From contig JAEXAI010000016.1 of the NCBI GenBank assembly GCA_023394615.1, forward strand, positions 124,001 to 188,000: 64,000 nucleotides of DNA. The letters are read 5' to 3'. This document shows, one piece after another, positions 1 through 9,422 of the stretch. The position numbers were made by a program, and so were the translations under genes. The first letter of the stretch is position 1. Each line of letters opens with the position of its first letter. Source of the DNA: Actinomycetes bacterium. Its GTDB lineage: Bacteria; Actinomycetota; Coriobacteriia; Coriobacteriales; Eggerthellaceae. The notes below the pieces were generated by a model, which did no database searches, had not been told where the DNA came from, and worked only from the letters and a program-made list of their open reading frames with translations.

Positions 1-336
1 AGGAAGCAGACTGGCATGCACGTTCAAACAGCCATACGTGGGGATATCAAGCACCTCTTTGGGCAGAAGCGCACCATATGCGGCAACACATATGACATCA
101 GGTTGAAGCGAGGCAATCTGCTCCTGCGCTTTGGCATTCCGCAGCGTTTTCGGCGTGAACACAGGCAAGCCGATGCGTTCAGCTATCTGTTTCACAGGGG
201 AAGGCATGAGCTTTTTGCCGCGCCCTCGTATAGCATCGGGGCGCGTGTAGACACCCACCACGTTTTGGCGGCCCGCCAGGTTTTCAAGTATCGTCGCAGC
301 AAACCCAGGAGTTCCCATGAACACTACACGCATCAT
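1..336 (-). CDS. fmt: Methionyl-tRNA formyltransferase, N-terminal part (cut by window edge)
   Basis: Reading leftward from an ATG-ATG at 336/333, the frame stays open to base 1 and encodes about 112 residues beginning MMRVVFMGTPGFAATI. That is the N-terminal formyl-transferase fold of Fmt, which formylates initiator Met-tRNA using 10-formyltetrahydrofolate. The visible part ends in NVHASLLP, the conserved segment carrying the catalytic Asn and His. The start lies 9 bp after the stop of def, with AGGTG upstream, so the two are almost certainly one operon: formylate the initiator, then deformylate the new protein. The C-terminal two thirds lie outside the window. Either ATG of the pair could be the start. 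Confidence 0.9.
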   Translation of the reverse strand, partial: MMRVVFMGTPGFAATILENLAGRQNVVGVYTRPDAIRGRGKKLMPSPVKQIAERIGLPVFTPKTLRNAKAQEQIASLQPDVICVAAYGALLPKEVLDIPTYGCLNVHASLLP

Positions 337-345
337 CGCACCTGC

Positions 346-873
346 TTACCCGACTGTCGTCTCGCCCGGCTTCGCGCCAGACGCCAACGCCTCGTCGTAA
401 TCTCGCAGCGCTTTAATGCGCGCAATGGGGTCGCAGCTCTCGAACAACGTCTTGCCGTCAAGATGATCTATCTCATGTTGTAGGCAACGGCCCAAAAGCC
501 CGTCCCCTTCAATGGTCTGGAATTCCCCATCCAAGTCATAGTAACCCACTTTTGCAAACGGGCGCCTGCGCACGGGCACAGCGATACCCGGACACGACAA
601 GCAGCCTTCGCTGTCTTCCACTGTGTCGCCAGATGTTTCCAAAACGACGGGGTTTACCAAATAGACAGGGTTGCGCTTTTCGGCGTCGATATCGCAGTCA
701 ATCACAACGATGCGCTTTAATACGCCCACCTGCGGGCCCGCCAAACCTACACCATCGTTTTTATACATGGTCTTCGCCATTTGTTTGGCGATGCGCTTGA
801 CGCTTTTATCGCCGGGTTCGCACGGTTCCGAAATCTGACGCAGAATCGGATCGGGAGAAAGGATGATTTGCAT
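346..873 (-). CDS. def: Peptide deformylase
   Basis: A 175-residue metalloenzyme that removes the N-formyl group from nascent proteins in the cytoplasm. All three family motifs are present: GVGLAGPQVG (residues 41-50), EGCLSC (89-94, metal-ligand Cys91) and HEIDH (133-137, two ligand His and the catalytic Glu134). The length matches type 1B enzymes. The ATG at 873 has AAGGAG about 8 bases upstream. It is followed immediately by fmt. dnaG lies upstream in the same direction with a 144-bp gap that contains only small palindromes (979-993 and 1004-1015), so def may have its own promoter there. Confidence 0.97.
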   Translation of the reverse strand: MQIILSPDPILRQISEPCEPGDKSVKRIAKQMAKTMYKNDGVGLAGPQVGVLKRIVVIDCDIDAEKRNPVYLVNPVVLETSGDTVEDSEGCLSCPGIAVPVRRRPFAKVGYYDLDGEFQTIEGDGLLGRCLQHEIDHLDGKTLFESCDPIARIKALRDYDEALASGAKPGETTVG

Positions 874-1017
874 GAATCGCTCCTTGAGTTCTATTGCTGT
901 ATTCGTTTGCTCAGCATTGTCGTTTGTTTGCTTTATTGCTTATAGAGCATTGTAACCATTCGATGCTATCTTGTGCATGCCTGCTCGGCAGGCGTTTGGA
1001 AACATCCATATGGATTT

Positions 1018-2907
1018 CTAGGGGCGCAAGGCAGACGCGTCGTGGGTACGCCTGCGCTCGGCCAAATCCTTCTGCAGGGAAATAACCGTTTCGTAGAGCA
1101 GATCGTATTCTTGCGGCGACATCGTCTCGGGATGCTTCAGTTGGGCGTGATACGTTTCCACCGCGCTTTCCATATCCCCTATGGATAGCTCGTCTATGAG
1201 AAATGCAGCGAGCACTTCCGGGTCGTCGGTATCGGTGGCACTCGGTACGAACATGCGCGCTGATTGTGGGTATTCGCGCGTGAGAGCGCCCATCAAATCA
1301 GCGGCAGCGATATCCGGCGTGGCTTCTATTGCCGAGAGAATCGCATCGCTGATCTGAGCATGTAGACGTTGATGCCAATCCGTTTGAGCTAGAACATCGG
1401 CGTGGATCATCGCAAGCCTCGGATGCCGCGCGCACACCCCTATGAAAAGCGCCTCGAAACGCCGCCGGTTGCATTCAGCTTGGTCGAGCTGGGTGTCTTG
1501 AGGCGCAGCCGCAAAAGCAACTCCCCCATTCGCGACTTCTTCTGGCGCATTCTGACCTGAGCTTTCTTGCCCATCCTCGTAAACGCGCGGCGCTTCGAGC
1601 GTCTTGAGTTTTTGCAAGGCCGCATCTTCGCGCATTAATAGCTTCCCCGCGATTTGCACAGCATAATCTTGTGCGAGAATGGAATCTTTAATCGGTGCCA
1701 AAATGGACAATGCAGAATCGAATGCCTGCGCACGTCCCTCAGCCGACGTCGTGTCGAATCGCGCAATCCTCCGGTCGATACCGTAACTCACAAGCGGCTT
1801 CGCATCATTGAGGCAGTCCTGAAGAGCCTCAACGCCCCGCTCTGCGACAAAATCAGCTGGGTCCAAATTGTCCGGTAGAGTGCACGCCATCAGGTCCACA
1901 CGATGCTTGCCCGCTTCAACGGTCATTGATTCGCCGATGAAGCCCAACGCACGGTCAGCAGCTCGCTGTCCTGCCTCGTCGCCGTCGAACAAATACACGA
2001 TGCGTTTTCCCGCTTGACGCGACAGCGACCTGATGTGTTGCTTGGTCAGAGCCGTGCCTAATGTGGCCACCGCGTTTTTCACGCCTGCCTCGTGCAACGC
2101 AATCACGTCGGTGTAGCCTTCCACCACAATAGCCGTGCCGGTTGATGCCATCGCTGCTTTTGCCTTGTCCAACCCGTAGAGCACACTAGATTTATGAAAT
2201 ATTGGCGTTTCGCGACTATTTAAATACTTTGGCTCACCCTTGCCCACAACGCGTCCACCAAATGCAATGCATTCGCCGCTTTCATCGAATATGGGAAACA
2301 TAATGCGGTTGAAAAAACGGTCCTGCGCACGACGGGAATCATTTTCTGTCGCAACATTCGCGTCGACCATTTCCTTTTGCGTGTATCCAAGCGAACGCAA
2401 GTGCGAAACAAGCGCACCACGCCCCGGAGCAAACCCCAAATGCCAGCGTTTCGGCACACCACCACCCAAATCCCTGCTGGCGAGGTAAGCTCGTGCCGCA
2501 TCCGCCTCGGGCGATATAGCTCGCATCAGCTGGTTGTGATAGAACGCATCCGTTTCTCGGCAGGCGTCGCGCAAACGCGTTTTATAGCTGCGCGATGCAG
2601 CCTGTGCACCCGTTTCGGTCAATTGGATGCCTGCACGCTCGGCGAGCTTGCGAACTGCATCGGGAAAATCGATATCTTCTGTCTTCATAATGTAGGAGAA
2701 CACATCGCCGCCCACATGGCAGCCGAAGCAATAAAAAAGTTGAGAATCGGGGTCAACCTGGCACGATGGAGTCGACTCCTCATGAAAAGGACAGCAGCAC
2801 CAAAACGTCCTACCCCGCTGTTTCATGGGAATGCGATCGGCGAACACGGAAACGATATCGTTCGCCTCACGCACGCGCTGTATGTCCTCGTCGCTGATAC
2901 CCGCCAC
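1018..2907 (-). CDS. dnaG: DNA primase
   Basis: A 629-residue primase that makes RNA primers for replication. The N-terminal CHC2 zinc finger is visible with ligands Cys39, His42, Cys60 and Cys63. The TOPRIM core has VVEGYTDVIALHEAG and VYLFDGDEAGQ, which carry the metal-binding Glu and Asp residues. The C-terminal region (about residue 430 onward) would be the DnaB helicase-binding domain and is weakly conserved. The start is GTG at 2907, preceded by AAAGG. rpoD, often next to dnaG, is not adjacent here; def and fmt follow instead. The 119-bp gap before it (2908-3026) holds a GAGTGT-TTT-ACACTC hairpin at 2988-3002 next to a TTGACA, but no matching -10 was found. Confidence 0.97.
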   Translation of the reverse strand: MAGISDEDIQRVREANDIVSVFADRIPMKQRGRTFWCCCPFHEESTPSCQVDPDSQLFYCFGCHVGGDVFSYIMKTEDIDFPDAVRKLAERAGIQLTETGAQAASRSYKTRLRDACRETDAFYHNQLMRAISPEADAARAYLASRDLGGGVPKRWHLGFAPGRGALVSHLRSLGYTQKEMVDANVATENDSRRAQDRFFNRIMFPIFDESGECIAFGGRVVGKGEPKYLNSRETPIFHKSSVLYGLDKAKAAMASTGTAIVVEGYTDVIALHEAGVKNAVATLGTALTKQHIRSLSRQAGKRIVYLFDGDEAGQRAADRALGFIGESMTVEAGKHRVDLMACTLPDNLDPADFVAERGVEALQDCLNDAKPLVSYGIDRRIARFDTTSAEGRAQAFDSALSILAPIKDSILAQDYAVQIAGKLLMREDAALQKLKTLEAPRVYEDGQESSGQNAPEEVANGGVAFAAAPQDTQLDQAECNRRRFEALFIGVCARHPRLAMIHADVLAQTDWHQRLHAQISDAILSAIEATPDIAAADLMGALTREYPQSARMFVPSATDTDDPEVLAAFLIDELSIGDMESAVETYHAQLKHPETMSPQEYDLLYETVISLQKDLAERRRTHDASALRP

Positions 2908-3026
2908 GCCGTCGCCTTTCCGAATCGCAATCCTCTTGCACCCGAACCTGCATCATATGCACCGTGCGCGACCTTTGTAATGTCAACGAGTGTTTTACAC
3001 TCATGCGGCATAAAACCGCTTAAACC

Positions 3027-3956
3027 CTACAAGGGCAGGTTCTTGCGCACCCAATCAATATTTTGCATCACGGTCGATACCAATTCCTCAGTGGTGGGAA
3101 AATCGATCATCGGACGCAGCCGCTCGATAAATTGTACCTTTATATCGTGATTGTACAGTTCTTCGTTAAAATCCAGAATATGAACTTCGCATGTTGCCGT
3201 GGAAGTAGCCTCGAAAACCGGGCTTATGCCCACTGAAACTGCGGCGCGATACATGACATCGTCCACAATCGCATAAGAAGCATAGACTCCTTCTTCCAGT
3301 ACGCGCTTATTCGCCGGCACAATCAGATTTGCCGTGCGAAAACCCAGATTGCGACCCTCTCCCCTGCCGGGGTGCACAGATTCGTGCAGCGTGTAAGGGT
3401 ATCCCAACAGCTTATTCGCCTGTTTGATATCACCCGTCATCAGCAGTTTGCGTATGCGCGTCGCTGATATAGGCAATCCGTCGGCGCTTACCAGATGATG
3501 CGCTTTGATGCGCGTGCCTGAATTGTGCGCCCATTCTTGCAAGTCCTCAACTTCACCAGCCGCCCGTGCGCCAAAATGAAAATCACGTCCGACATGCAAA
3601 TACGATGGCGCATGCTCTCCGAATGTGGTTTTTAGAAACTCCATCGGGGGCTCGGCGGCGAATTCTTTCGTGAACGGCAGCACCACCACGGCATCCACAC
3701 CGCTTTTCGAGAGCATTTTCAGGCGATCTTCATTTCCTAGCAGCTTCTTCAAGCTATCAGGACGAAACATCTCATCAGGATCGGAGTCGAATGTCAAAGC
3801 AATGCTTTTACCTTTCGATCCCTCCGCCGTCTCGCATGCGCAAGCTAAAAGGTATTGATGCCCCGTGTGCACGCCATCGAACACGCCGAATGCGCAGGAC
3901 GCGCCCGCCAACAGGCTTTTATCAAAGGACTTATCAACTCTGTATATCGCTGCCAC
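3027..3956 (-). CDS. ribF: Bifunctional riboflavin kinase / FAD synthetase
   Basis: A 309-residue enzyme that converts riboflavin to FMN and then FAD. The N-terminal adenylyltransferase domain (about 1-180) shows FGVFDGVHTGH, the nucleotide-binding HxGH region, and SATRIRKLL. The C-terminal flavokinase domain (about 185-309) shows HPGRGEGRNLGFRTAN and ends in the usual helical segment. The start is GTG at 3956 with a GGGGG ribosome site; it lies 23 bp inside the truB 3' end, so the two are translationally coupled. It closes the rimP-to-ribF cluster. FAD supply fits the flavoprotein-rich locus further right, but the gene is a general housekeeping one. Confidence 0.96.
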   Translation of the reverse strand: MAAIYRVDKSFDKSLLAGASCAFGVFDGVHTGHQYLLACACETAEGSKGKSIALTFDSDPDEMFRPDSLKKLLGNEDRLKMLSKSGVDAVVVLPFTKEFAAEPPMEFLKTTFGEHAPSYLHVGRDFHFGARAAGEVEDLQEWAHNSGTRIKAHHLVSADGLPISATRIRKLLMTGDIKQANKLLGYPYTLHESVHPGRGEGRNLGFRTANLIVPANKRVLEEGVYASYAIVDDVMYRAAVSVGISPVFEATSTATCEVHILDFNEELYNHDIKVQFIERLRPMIDFPTTEELVSTVMQNIDWVRKNLPL

Positions 3957-4956
3957 GTTTCACCCCCACCGCAAAGCCGCACTTCGATTTCAGTGCGCCT
4001 TTGGCGGCATCATATTCATAGAGCGCTTTCAGTTCGTTTTGCACGATGATTGCAACGACCTCGCCGCTCATCAATTCCGATTTGTCTCGACAGACTCCGC
4101 TTGTGCAACCGCACATCGCAAAATCCTGATCTACCCTCGCATCATAGCAAAAAAGCTCTAAGCTTGAAGTGCTCAACAGCCGCCCGCATGACACGTCTTC
4201 ACTTTGTTGCGCATCGGCAAAGATAAAACGCCCACCCAAAAGCTTCACCGGATCGAGCAGTGAAGCGAATGGGTCGTTTTGAAGCGCATCGAGGCTTACG
4301 CAATCGCTTATACGCAACCTGCCTGCGCGAACGCGACGCAAATCGCCCACATGTGCGCAGGTATCCAACGCCGCACCCACGTCCCGCGCAATAGATCGAA
4401 TGTATGTGCCAGCGGAAACCGACGCACGCACCTGCCATACGGGAGCTTCGGTGCCATCAGCTTGCATACCTATCAAATTCGCCGAATAGATGGTAATCTC
4501 TCTCGGCGATAATTCTATGATGTTGCCTTTTCGTGCAGCATCACAGGATTTCGTACCGTTTACCTTTATAGCCGAATAAGCAGGGGGCATCTGCAGATGG
4601 TCGCCCACCAATGATTCCACGAATGATTGGGCGAAGAAAGGATCATACGCCTCATCAGGTACCGTAGCCTGCCTGATCACATGTCCATGGGCGTCATCGG
4701 TGTCGGTAGACGACCCGAAAACAATCGTGAACTCATATTCCTTGTCGTGACCGGTCAGGTATTGATCCAAGCGCGTAGCAGGACCTATGCATATGGCAAG
4801 CGCACCCGTGGCGTCAGGATCCAGCGTGCCCGTATGACCCACACGACGCTCTCCATAAATGCGTCTACAACGGTCCACTACATCATGTGAAGTCATCCCC
4901 GCAGGCTTGTCTACGCCTACGACCAGCGACAAGCCGGAAGAAGAGCGTTTCGTCAC
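3934..4956 (-). CDS. truB: tRNA pseudouridine(55) synthase
   Basis: A 340-residue enzyme that isomerises U55 in the T-loop of tRNAs. It shows VDKPAGMTSHDVV near the N-terminus and GHTGTLDPDATGAL with the catalytic Asp46, followed by the RNA-binding AGTYIRSIARDVG segment. The GTG start at 4956 overlaps the stop of the preceding DHH gene by 4 bp (GTGA). The C-terminal ~60 residues, where other TruB proteins carry a PUA-like domain, contain a cluster of cysteines (FAMCGCTSGVC, then SKCGF) that I do not recognise from the family. Assignment is secure; the tail is the only odd part. Confidence 0.96.
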   Translation of the reverse strand: MTKRSSSGLSLVVGVDKPAGMTSHDVVDRCRRIYGERRVGHTGTLDPDATGALAICIGPATRLDQYLTGHDKEYEFTIVFGSSTDTDDAHGHVIRQATVPDEAYDPFFAQSFVESLVGDHLQMPPAYSAIKVNGTKSCDAARKGNIIELSPREITIYSANLIGMQADGTEAPVWQVRASVSAGTYIRSIARDVGAALDTCAHVGDLRRVRAGRLRISDCVSLDALQNDPFASLLDPVKLLGGRFIFADAQQSEDVSCGRLLSTSSLELFCYDARVDQDFAMCGCTSGVCRDKSELMSGEVVAIIVQNELKALYEYDAAKGALKSKCGFAVGVKRGSDIQS

Positions 4957-5951
4957 AGCCGCTTCCCCGCCTGCAAAGCATCGAATTCCCCGTAAATCAA
5001 ATCAAGTGCACGGTCAATCGTGGTATCGAGCGTAAAGCCCGCTGCCGCTTTATGACCGCCGCCACCCAAACGCGCAGCAATTTGCGCTACGTCGGTATCG
5101 TCTTTCGCACGCAAGCTTCCCCGAACGCCGCTTATCTGCTGGCGCAATATGCATGCCACCCGGATGCCGCGTATGGACCTAATCACATCGATGAGAGGCT
5201 CAGCATCTGATTTTTCAGCGCCAGCTTCCACAAAATCGGAACGCAGCAGATAGCTGACTGCAAATTCGCCGCCGCACAAAATTTGCATGCGATCCAACGC
5301 TCGCGCCTCTAAAGACAGCGATGCCCGACTGCGGTTTTGATACACCTGAGCAGCAATCTGTGCCGGATTAGCTCCTGCACCTACCATCGAAGCCGCGCAC
5401 TCGAGCACTTCAACATTGGTATTCTGGTACTGAAAGCGCCCGGTATCGGTAATGGTACCAGTGTAGCAACATGTTGCTACATCAGCGCTCACCTGCACAT
5501 TCATCAACGCTATCAGCTTCCACACAATGAGCGCGCACGCAGCTGCGTTCGTATCGATGTAATTGAGCTGGCTCATCCGCTGCTGCGAGGGATGATGATC
5601 GAGGGTAATGCTCATCGACGCTTTCGCATGTAGCTGCGAAGCCGCATCGCCCATGCGGGCGAGTGTTGGCACATCGAGTGTAACGAACAGGTCGCACTCT
5701 CCGTGAAAACTCTCAGCAACAACCATGTCGGATGCTCCAGGCAGAAAGCGCAGACCGAAATCAATCGGTTCGTCTTTCACCAGCAAACACGTCGCCCGCT
5801 TTCCCATGTCGTGCAGCGCCGCAGCAAGCGCCAGCTGAGAGCCGATGCAATCGCCGTCTGGACTCACGTGTCCGCATAAAACGATATTATCGGCTGCCTG
5901 CAGCACTTCGGCTATACGGGCAAGATCGGCGTCTTCCCGTCGGGACGTCAT
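4953..5951 (-). CDS. nrnA: DHH/DHHA1 phosphoesterase, NrnA-like oligoribonuclease / pAp phosphatase
   Basis: A 332-residue member of the DHH family, which degrades nano-RNAs and dephosphorylates 3'-phosphoadenosine 5'-phosphate. The DHH domain carries CGHVSPDGDCIGSQ (about 26-39), a conserved Asp in VTLDVP and the signature LDHHPSQ; the C-terminal DHHA1 domain carries GGGGHKAAAGF near residue 300. The ATG has AAAAGGAG upstream and overlaps the end of rbfA by 4 bp; the stop overlaps truB by 4 bp. Placement between rbfA and truB is typical for Actinobacteria and Firmicutes. Whether it favours oligoribonucleotides or pAp cannot be told from sequence. Confidence 0.9.
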   Translation of the reverse strand: MTSRREDADLARIAEVLQAADNIVLCGHVSPDGDCIGSQLALAAALHDMGKRATCLLVKDEPIDFGLRFLPGASDMVVAESFHGECDLFVTLDVPTLARMGDAASQLHAKASMSITLDHHPSQQRMSQLNYIDTNAAACALIVWKLIALMNVQVSADVATCCYTGTITDTGRFQYQNTNVEVLECAASMVGAGANPAQIAAQVYQNRSRASLSLEARALDRMQILCGGEFAVSYLLRSDFVEAGAEKSDAEPLIDVIRSIRGIRVACILRQQISGVRGSLRAKDDTDVAQIAARLGGGGHKAAAGFTLDTTIDRALDLIYGEFDALQAGKRL

Positions 5952-6298
5952 TCGCCGCTCCTTTTCGATTCTCGTTGAATCGCGCGCTCGATACGCTCGG
6001 CCTCATCTACGCTTGAATCCAGCATGAAGCGCAACTCAGGCGCAACGCGCCACGGCAAACGCTTCGCGAAAAGCGAGCGGATATGCCCCTGCGCCGATGC
6101 AAAGGCCTGCGCAACCTCTTCATAGCTATCCGCATCTGCGGTATAAAACACATTACAGACGCTGCGGTCGTAGCTGACCTCGCAACCAGTAATGGTCACC
6201 ATCTTTAGGCGCTCGTCGGAAATGTCGAACAAAAGGATGCCCGCTATAACCTCACGTGCCTGCTCATTGACTCGTCTGTTGGAAGAACCTTGTTTCAT
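5948..6298 (-). CDS. rbfA: Ribosome-binding factor A
   Basis: A 116-residue KH-fold protein that helps mature the 30S subunit (16S rRNA 5' end). The sequence shows the family features: N-terminal RRVNEQAREVIAGIL, the central KMVTITGCEVSYDRSVCNVFY strand-helix region, and the RLPWRVAPELRF segment followed by a charged tail. It sits 6 bp after infB and overlaps the DHH gene by 4 bp, the standard operon order. ATG at 6298 with AGGGC upstream. Nothing unusual. Confidence 0.94.
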   Translation of the reverse strand: MKQGSSNRRVNEQAREVIAGILLFDISDERLKMVTITGCEVSYDRSVCNVFYTADADSYEEVAQAFASAQGHIRSLFAKRLPWRVAPELRFMLDSSVDEAERIERAIQRESKRSGE

Positions 6299-6304
6299 TC
6301 GGCC

Positions 6305-9091
6305 CTATTCCGTTCTCTCTACTTCCACCTCTTGGAACCCTTCGATGGAATCGCCAATCTTAATATCTTGGAAGCCCTCAATGCCGATGCCGCATTCGTA
6401 TCCGTTGCGCACGCTCTTCACGTCGTCCTTGAAACGACGCAGACTGCCGATAACACCCTCGTAAACGACCGTGCCATCGCGCACAACGCGTACCTTGTCG
6501 TCGCGGTTGATCTCGCCTTCGGTCACATAACAACCGGCGATCGTACCGACCTTGGGAACCTTAAACGTATCGCGCACCTCCGCCGAACCGGTATCTTTCT
6601 CCACGATATCGGGAGAAAGCATGCCGATACGGGCGGCATTAATATCCTCGATTGCCTGATAGATAACACGATACAGGCGGATGTCGACTTTTTCCTTCTC
6701 GGCGAGCGCGCGGGACTTACCCGTCGGGCGCACGTTGAAGCCAATGATGATAGCGTCACTTGCCGCCGCCAGCGTCACATCGGTCTCAGTGATACCACCT
6801 ACAGCCGAGTGAATGATGTTAATCTTTACTTCGGACTGATCCATTTTGCCAAACGCATCGCGCAGAGCCTCAATCGATCCAGCCACGTCGGCTTTCACAA
6901 CCAGATTCAAATCAGTCGTCTTGCCCTCTTCGATACGGTCGAACAACTCATCCAAGCTCATGTGGCGTTTTTCCTGTGCGGCCAGACGGGCGCGCAGGGC
7001 ACGCTCTTCAGCCAGCTTACGAGCATCGCGCTCGTCTTCGAAGACGCGGAATTCATCACCTGCGGTGGGAACGCTGTCCAAACCCAGAATCTCAACGGGG
7101 TCTGCAGGTTTTGCCTCGTCGACATGATTGCCGCGCGGTCCGATAAGGGCACGCACGCGACCGTAGCTCGTACCGCCTACGACCACATCACCGGGACGCA
7201 ACGTACCGCGATCGACCAAAACCGTAGCCACAGGGCCGCGGCCCTTGTCCAGATTTGCTTCGATTACATAGCCGGATGCCGGTGCATTCGGGTTTGCCTT
7301 CAACTCAAGTACGTCGGCCTGCAAAAGGATAGCCTCAAGCAGGTCATCTATATGGAGGTTCTTTTTCGCGGACACATCCACGAACATATTCTTACCACCC
7401 CACTCTTCGGGGATGACTCCATACTCGGTCAGTTCTTGACGCACGCGATCGGGCGTGGCACCGGGCTTGTCAATCTTGTTCACGGCAACCACGATGGGCA
7501 CCTCAGCGGCGTTAGCGTGGTTGATGGCCTCAACGGTCTGAGGCATGACACCGTCATCAGCAGCCACAACCAACACGACCACGTCGGTGACTTTCGCACC
7601 GCGGGCACGCATGGCGGTAAACGCCTCGTGGCCCGGCGTGTCAATGAACGTCACTTGACGGCCGTTGATATTCACAACCGATGCACCGATATGCTGCGTG
7701 ATGCCGCCAGCTTCGCTTTCAGCGACGCCCGTTGAGCGAATTGCGTCGAGCAAGCTGGTTTTGCCATGGTCAACGTGACCCATAACCGTGACAACCGGAG
7801 GCCTAGGAACCAAGTCCTCAGCCTTGTCGTTGTACACGACCGCATATTCTTCCTCAGGCGATACGACACGCACTTTGCGACCCAAGTCGTCTGCGATGAG
7901 CTCTATCATATCGTCGCTCATCGACTGAGTCAGCGTCAATGCTTGACCCAACATGAACAAGCGCTTGATAACGTCGTTTGGCGGCACAGCCAGCTCTTCG
8001 GCGAATTTCTGCACCGTGGCACCTTGAGGAATCTCAACAACCGAATCGTCTAAGACCAGTTCAGGATCAAGACCATGCTCGATGGCCTCGATCTCGGCGC
8101 GTTCGCGGGCCTCGGCCTCACGCTTCTGCTTACGCCTTTTACGGCGGCCCTCGCCTTCATGGCTTGCAGCTTCTACGGCCGCACGCGCTTCGGCGAGCAC
8201 TTTGTCACGCTGCAGTTTTTCCGCTTGCACCGCCATCTGAGCGTAGCGATCATCGCTCGCTGCGACTTCCAATTCAGGTACATCGGGCTCGAAATTATGA
8301 CCATGACCGGCACTCTTCTTCGGAGCAGCAGCTTGTTGGTGCTTTTTCTGCGGATGAGCCTGCTTCTGCGAACGATTGTCTTTCATGCGCTTCTGTTCGC
8401 TTTCAATCTGCGAAAGCAGTGAATCGAACTGACTCTTGCGTCCTGATTGACCCTTTTGAGGTGCGGGAGCAGCAGAAACCGTCGGCTCTGCGGGCGCAGG
8501 TGTGCTGACGGAATTAGGAGCATGATGCGCCGGGGCTTTACCGCCGTTGCGCAGACGCTCTTCTACAGCCTGCTTTTTCGCCACTTCACGAGCGGCTGCC
8601 GCCATACGAGCTCGGTTTCTGGCTTCTGCCTGTTCACGGGCAACGCGAGCCTTCTCGTTCGCGATTTGGGATTCCAATCCGGCATATGCCGAAGCCTTCT
8701 TTGTTACTGCGTTATTGTCCTCTGCATGAGATTCGCCATCGACAGATGCCTCATCTGTCTCAGGACCCTCCTGCTTGCGTTGCGCACGCTCAGCTTCGCG
8801 CATTGCGCGCTCGTTTTCCACAGCCGCACGTCGCGCTGCTTCTTCTTCTGCCTTCTTCGCTTCCGCCTCAGCCTGTTCTTTCGCAAGCTTTTTGGCTTCT
8901 TCGTCTTCTAGCACGCCGGCACGCTGTTTTATCTCAGGTTCCAGGTTCTTTCGAATCTTCTCGACATAAGCGTCATTTAAAACGCTCGCGTGGCTTTTCG
9001 CAGGAATCTTCATTTCCGCCAAACGATCGAGCAAATCCTTGCTCGACATGTCGAATTCCTTTGCCAACTCATGTACTCGCATGCTGGCCAT
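6305..9091 (-). CDS. infB: Translation initiation factor IF-2
   Basis: A 928-residue GTPase that brings initiator fMet-tRNA to the 30S subunit. It begins with an IF2_N module (MRVHELAKEFDMSSKDLLDRL, about 4-24), followed by a long, highly charged Ala/Glu/Lys-rich linker likely to be coiled coil or disordered (about 60-330). A second IF2_N-like module (FAEELAVPPNDVIKRLF) precedes the G domain with GHVDHGKTSLLD (P-loop), DTPGHEAF (G3) and NKID (G4). Domains II-IV with the fMet-tRNA-binding C-terminus complete it. Full length for an actinobacterial IF-2. ATG at 9091 with GAGGAG upstream. A long open frame on the opposite strand (6290-7735) is a shadow of its codon use. Confidence 0.98.
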   Translation of the reverse strand: MASMRVHELAKEFDMSSKDLLDRLAEMKIPAKSHASVLNDAYVEKIRKNLEPEIKQRAGVLEDEEAKKLAKEQAEAEAKKAEEEAARRAAVENERAMREAERAQRKQEGPETDEASVDGESHAEDNNAVTKKASAYAGLESQIANEKARVAREQAEARNRARMAAAAREVAKKQAVEERLRNGGKAPAHHAPNSVSTPAPAEPTVSAAPAPQKGQSGRKSQFDSLLSQIESEQKRMKDNRSQKQAHPQKKHQQAAAPKKSAGHGHNFEPDVPELEVAASDDRYAQMAVQAEKLQRDKVLAEARAAVEAASHEGEGRRKRRKQKREAEARERAEIEAIEHGLDPELVLDDSVVEIPQGATVQKFAEELAVPPNDVIKRLFMLGQALTLTQSMSDDMIELIADDLGRKVRVVSPEEEYAVVYNDKAEDLVPRPPVVTVMGHVDHGKTSLLDAIRSTGVAESEAGGITQHIGASVVNINGRQVTFIDTPGHEAFTAMRARGAKVTDVVVLVVAADDGVMPQTVEAINHANAAEVPIVVAVNKIDKPGATPDRVRQELTEYGVIPEEWGGKNMFVDVSAKKNLHIDDLLEAILLQADVLELKANPNAPASGYVIEANLDKGRGPVATVLVDRGTLRPGDVVVGGTSYGRVRALIGPRGNHVDEAKPADPVEILGLDSVPTAGDEFRVFEDERDARKLAEERALRARLAAQEKRHMSLDELFDRIEEGKTTDLNLVVKADVAGSIEALRDAFGKMDQSEVKINIIHSAVGGITETDVTLAAASDAIIIGFNVRPTGKSRALAEKEKVDIRLYRVIYQAIEDINAARIGMLSPDIVEKDTGSAEVRDTFKVPKVGTIAGCYVTEGEINRDDKVRVVRDGTVVYEGVIGSLRRFKDDVKSVRNGYECGIGIEGFQDIKIGDSIEGFQEVEVERTE

Positions 9092-9100
9092 TCGTACTCC

Positions 9101-9409
9101 TCATCTATCCATTCTATTGCGAAGCGCTTGCTGCATTTGCTCGGCAATGCGCTCGTAATCATCATCGGAAATCTTGGTCTTCAACGCATGGTCAAGCTTA
9201 TGCGTCTTTTGCGCCTTTTGCAGGCAATCAAAACTGCACACGTATGCGCCTCTGCCAGCCGAACGACCCGCTTCATCGAAAGACACCTTGCCGCTCGAAT
9301 CGCGCACGATGCGATGCAAGTCGGTTTTGCCCTGCTGAACGCCACAGGCGATGCAGGTGCGCTGCCTCTTGACACGGGTTTGCGATCTGTCGGTTTCGGA
9401 TTGTGCCAC
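9101..9409 (-). CDS. ylxR: YlxR family RNA-binding protein (DUF448)
   Basis: A small basic protein of about 102 residues between nusA and infB, the usual place for ylxR. The family motif RTCIACG (CxxC) is present, followed by LHRIVRDSSGKVSFD and GRGAYVC. Family members are thought to bind RNA or nucleoid and modulate transcription or RNase P, so the function is only loosely known. I chose the GTG at 9409 because AGGGGA lies 9 bases upstream and it starts 13 bp after the nusA stop. An ATG at 9442 in the same frame, inside the nusA end, would give 113 residues but lacks a ribosome site. Confidence 0.88.
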   Translation of the reverse strand: MAQSETDRSQTRVKRQRTCIACGVQQGKTDLHRIVRDSSGKVSFDEAGRSAGRGAYVCSFDCLQKAQKTHKLDHALKTKISDDDYERIAEQMQQALRNRMDR

Positions 9410-9422
9410 TCGCTCGGATCCC

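Noticed and set aside
2988..3002. Hairpin GAGTGT-TTT-ACACTC upstream of dnaG
   Set aside because: Small stem with no T-run on the coding strand. TTGACA next to it has no -10 at a workable distance, so it was not called as promoter or terminator.
6290..7735. 481-codon open frame on the plus strand
   Set aside because: It lies opposite the infB G domain, has no ribosome site or recognisable motif, and arises from biased codon use on the real strand.
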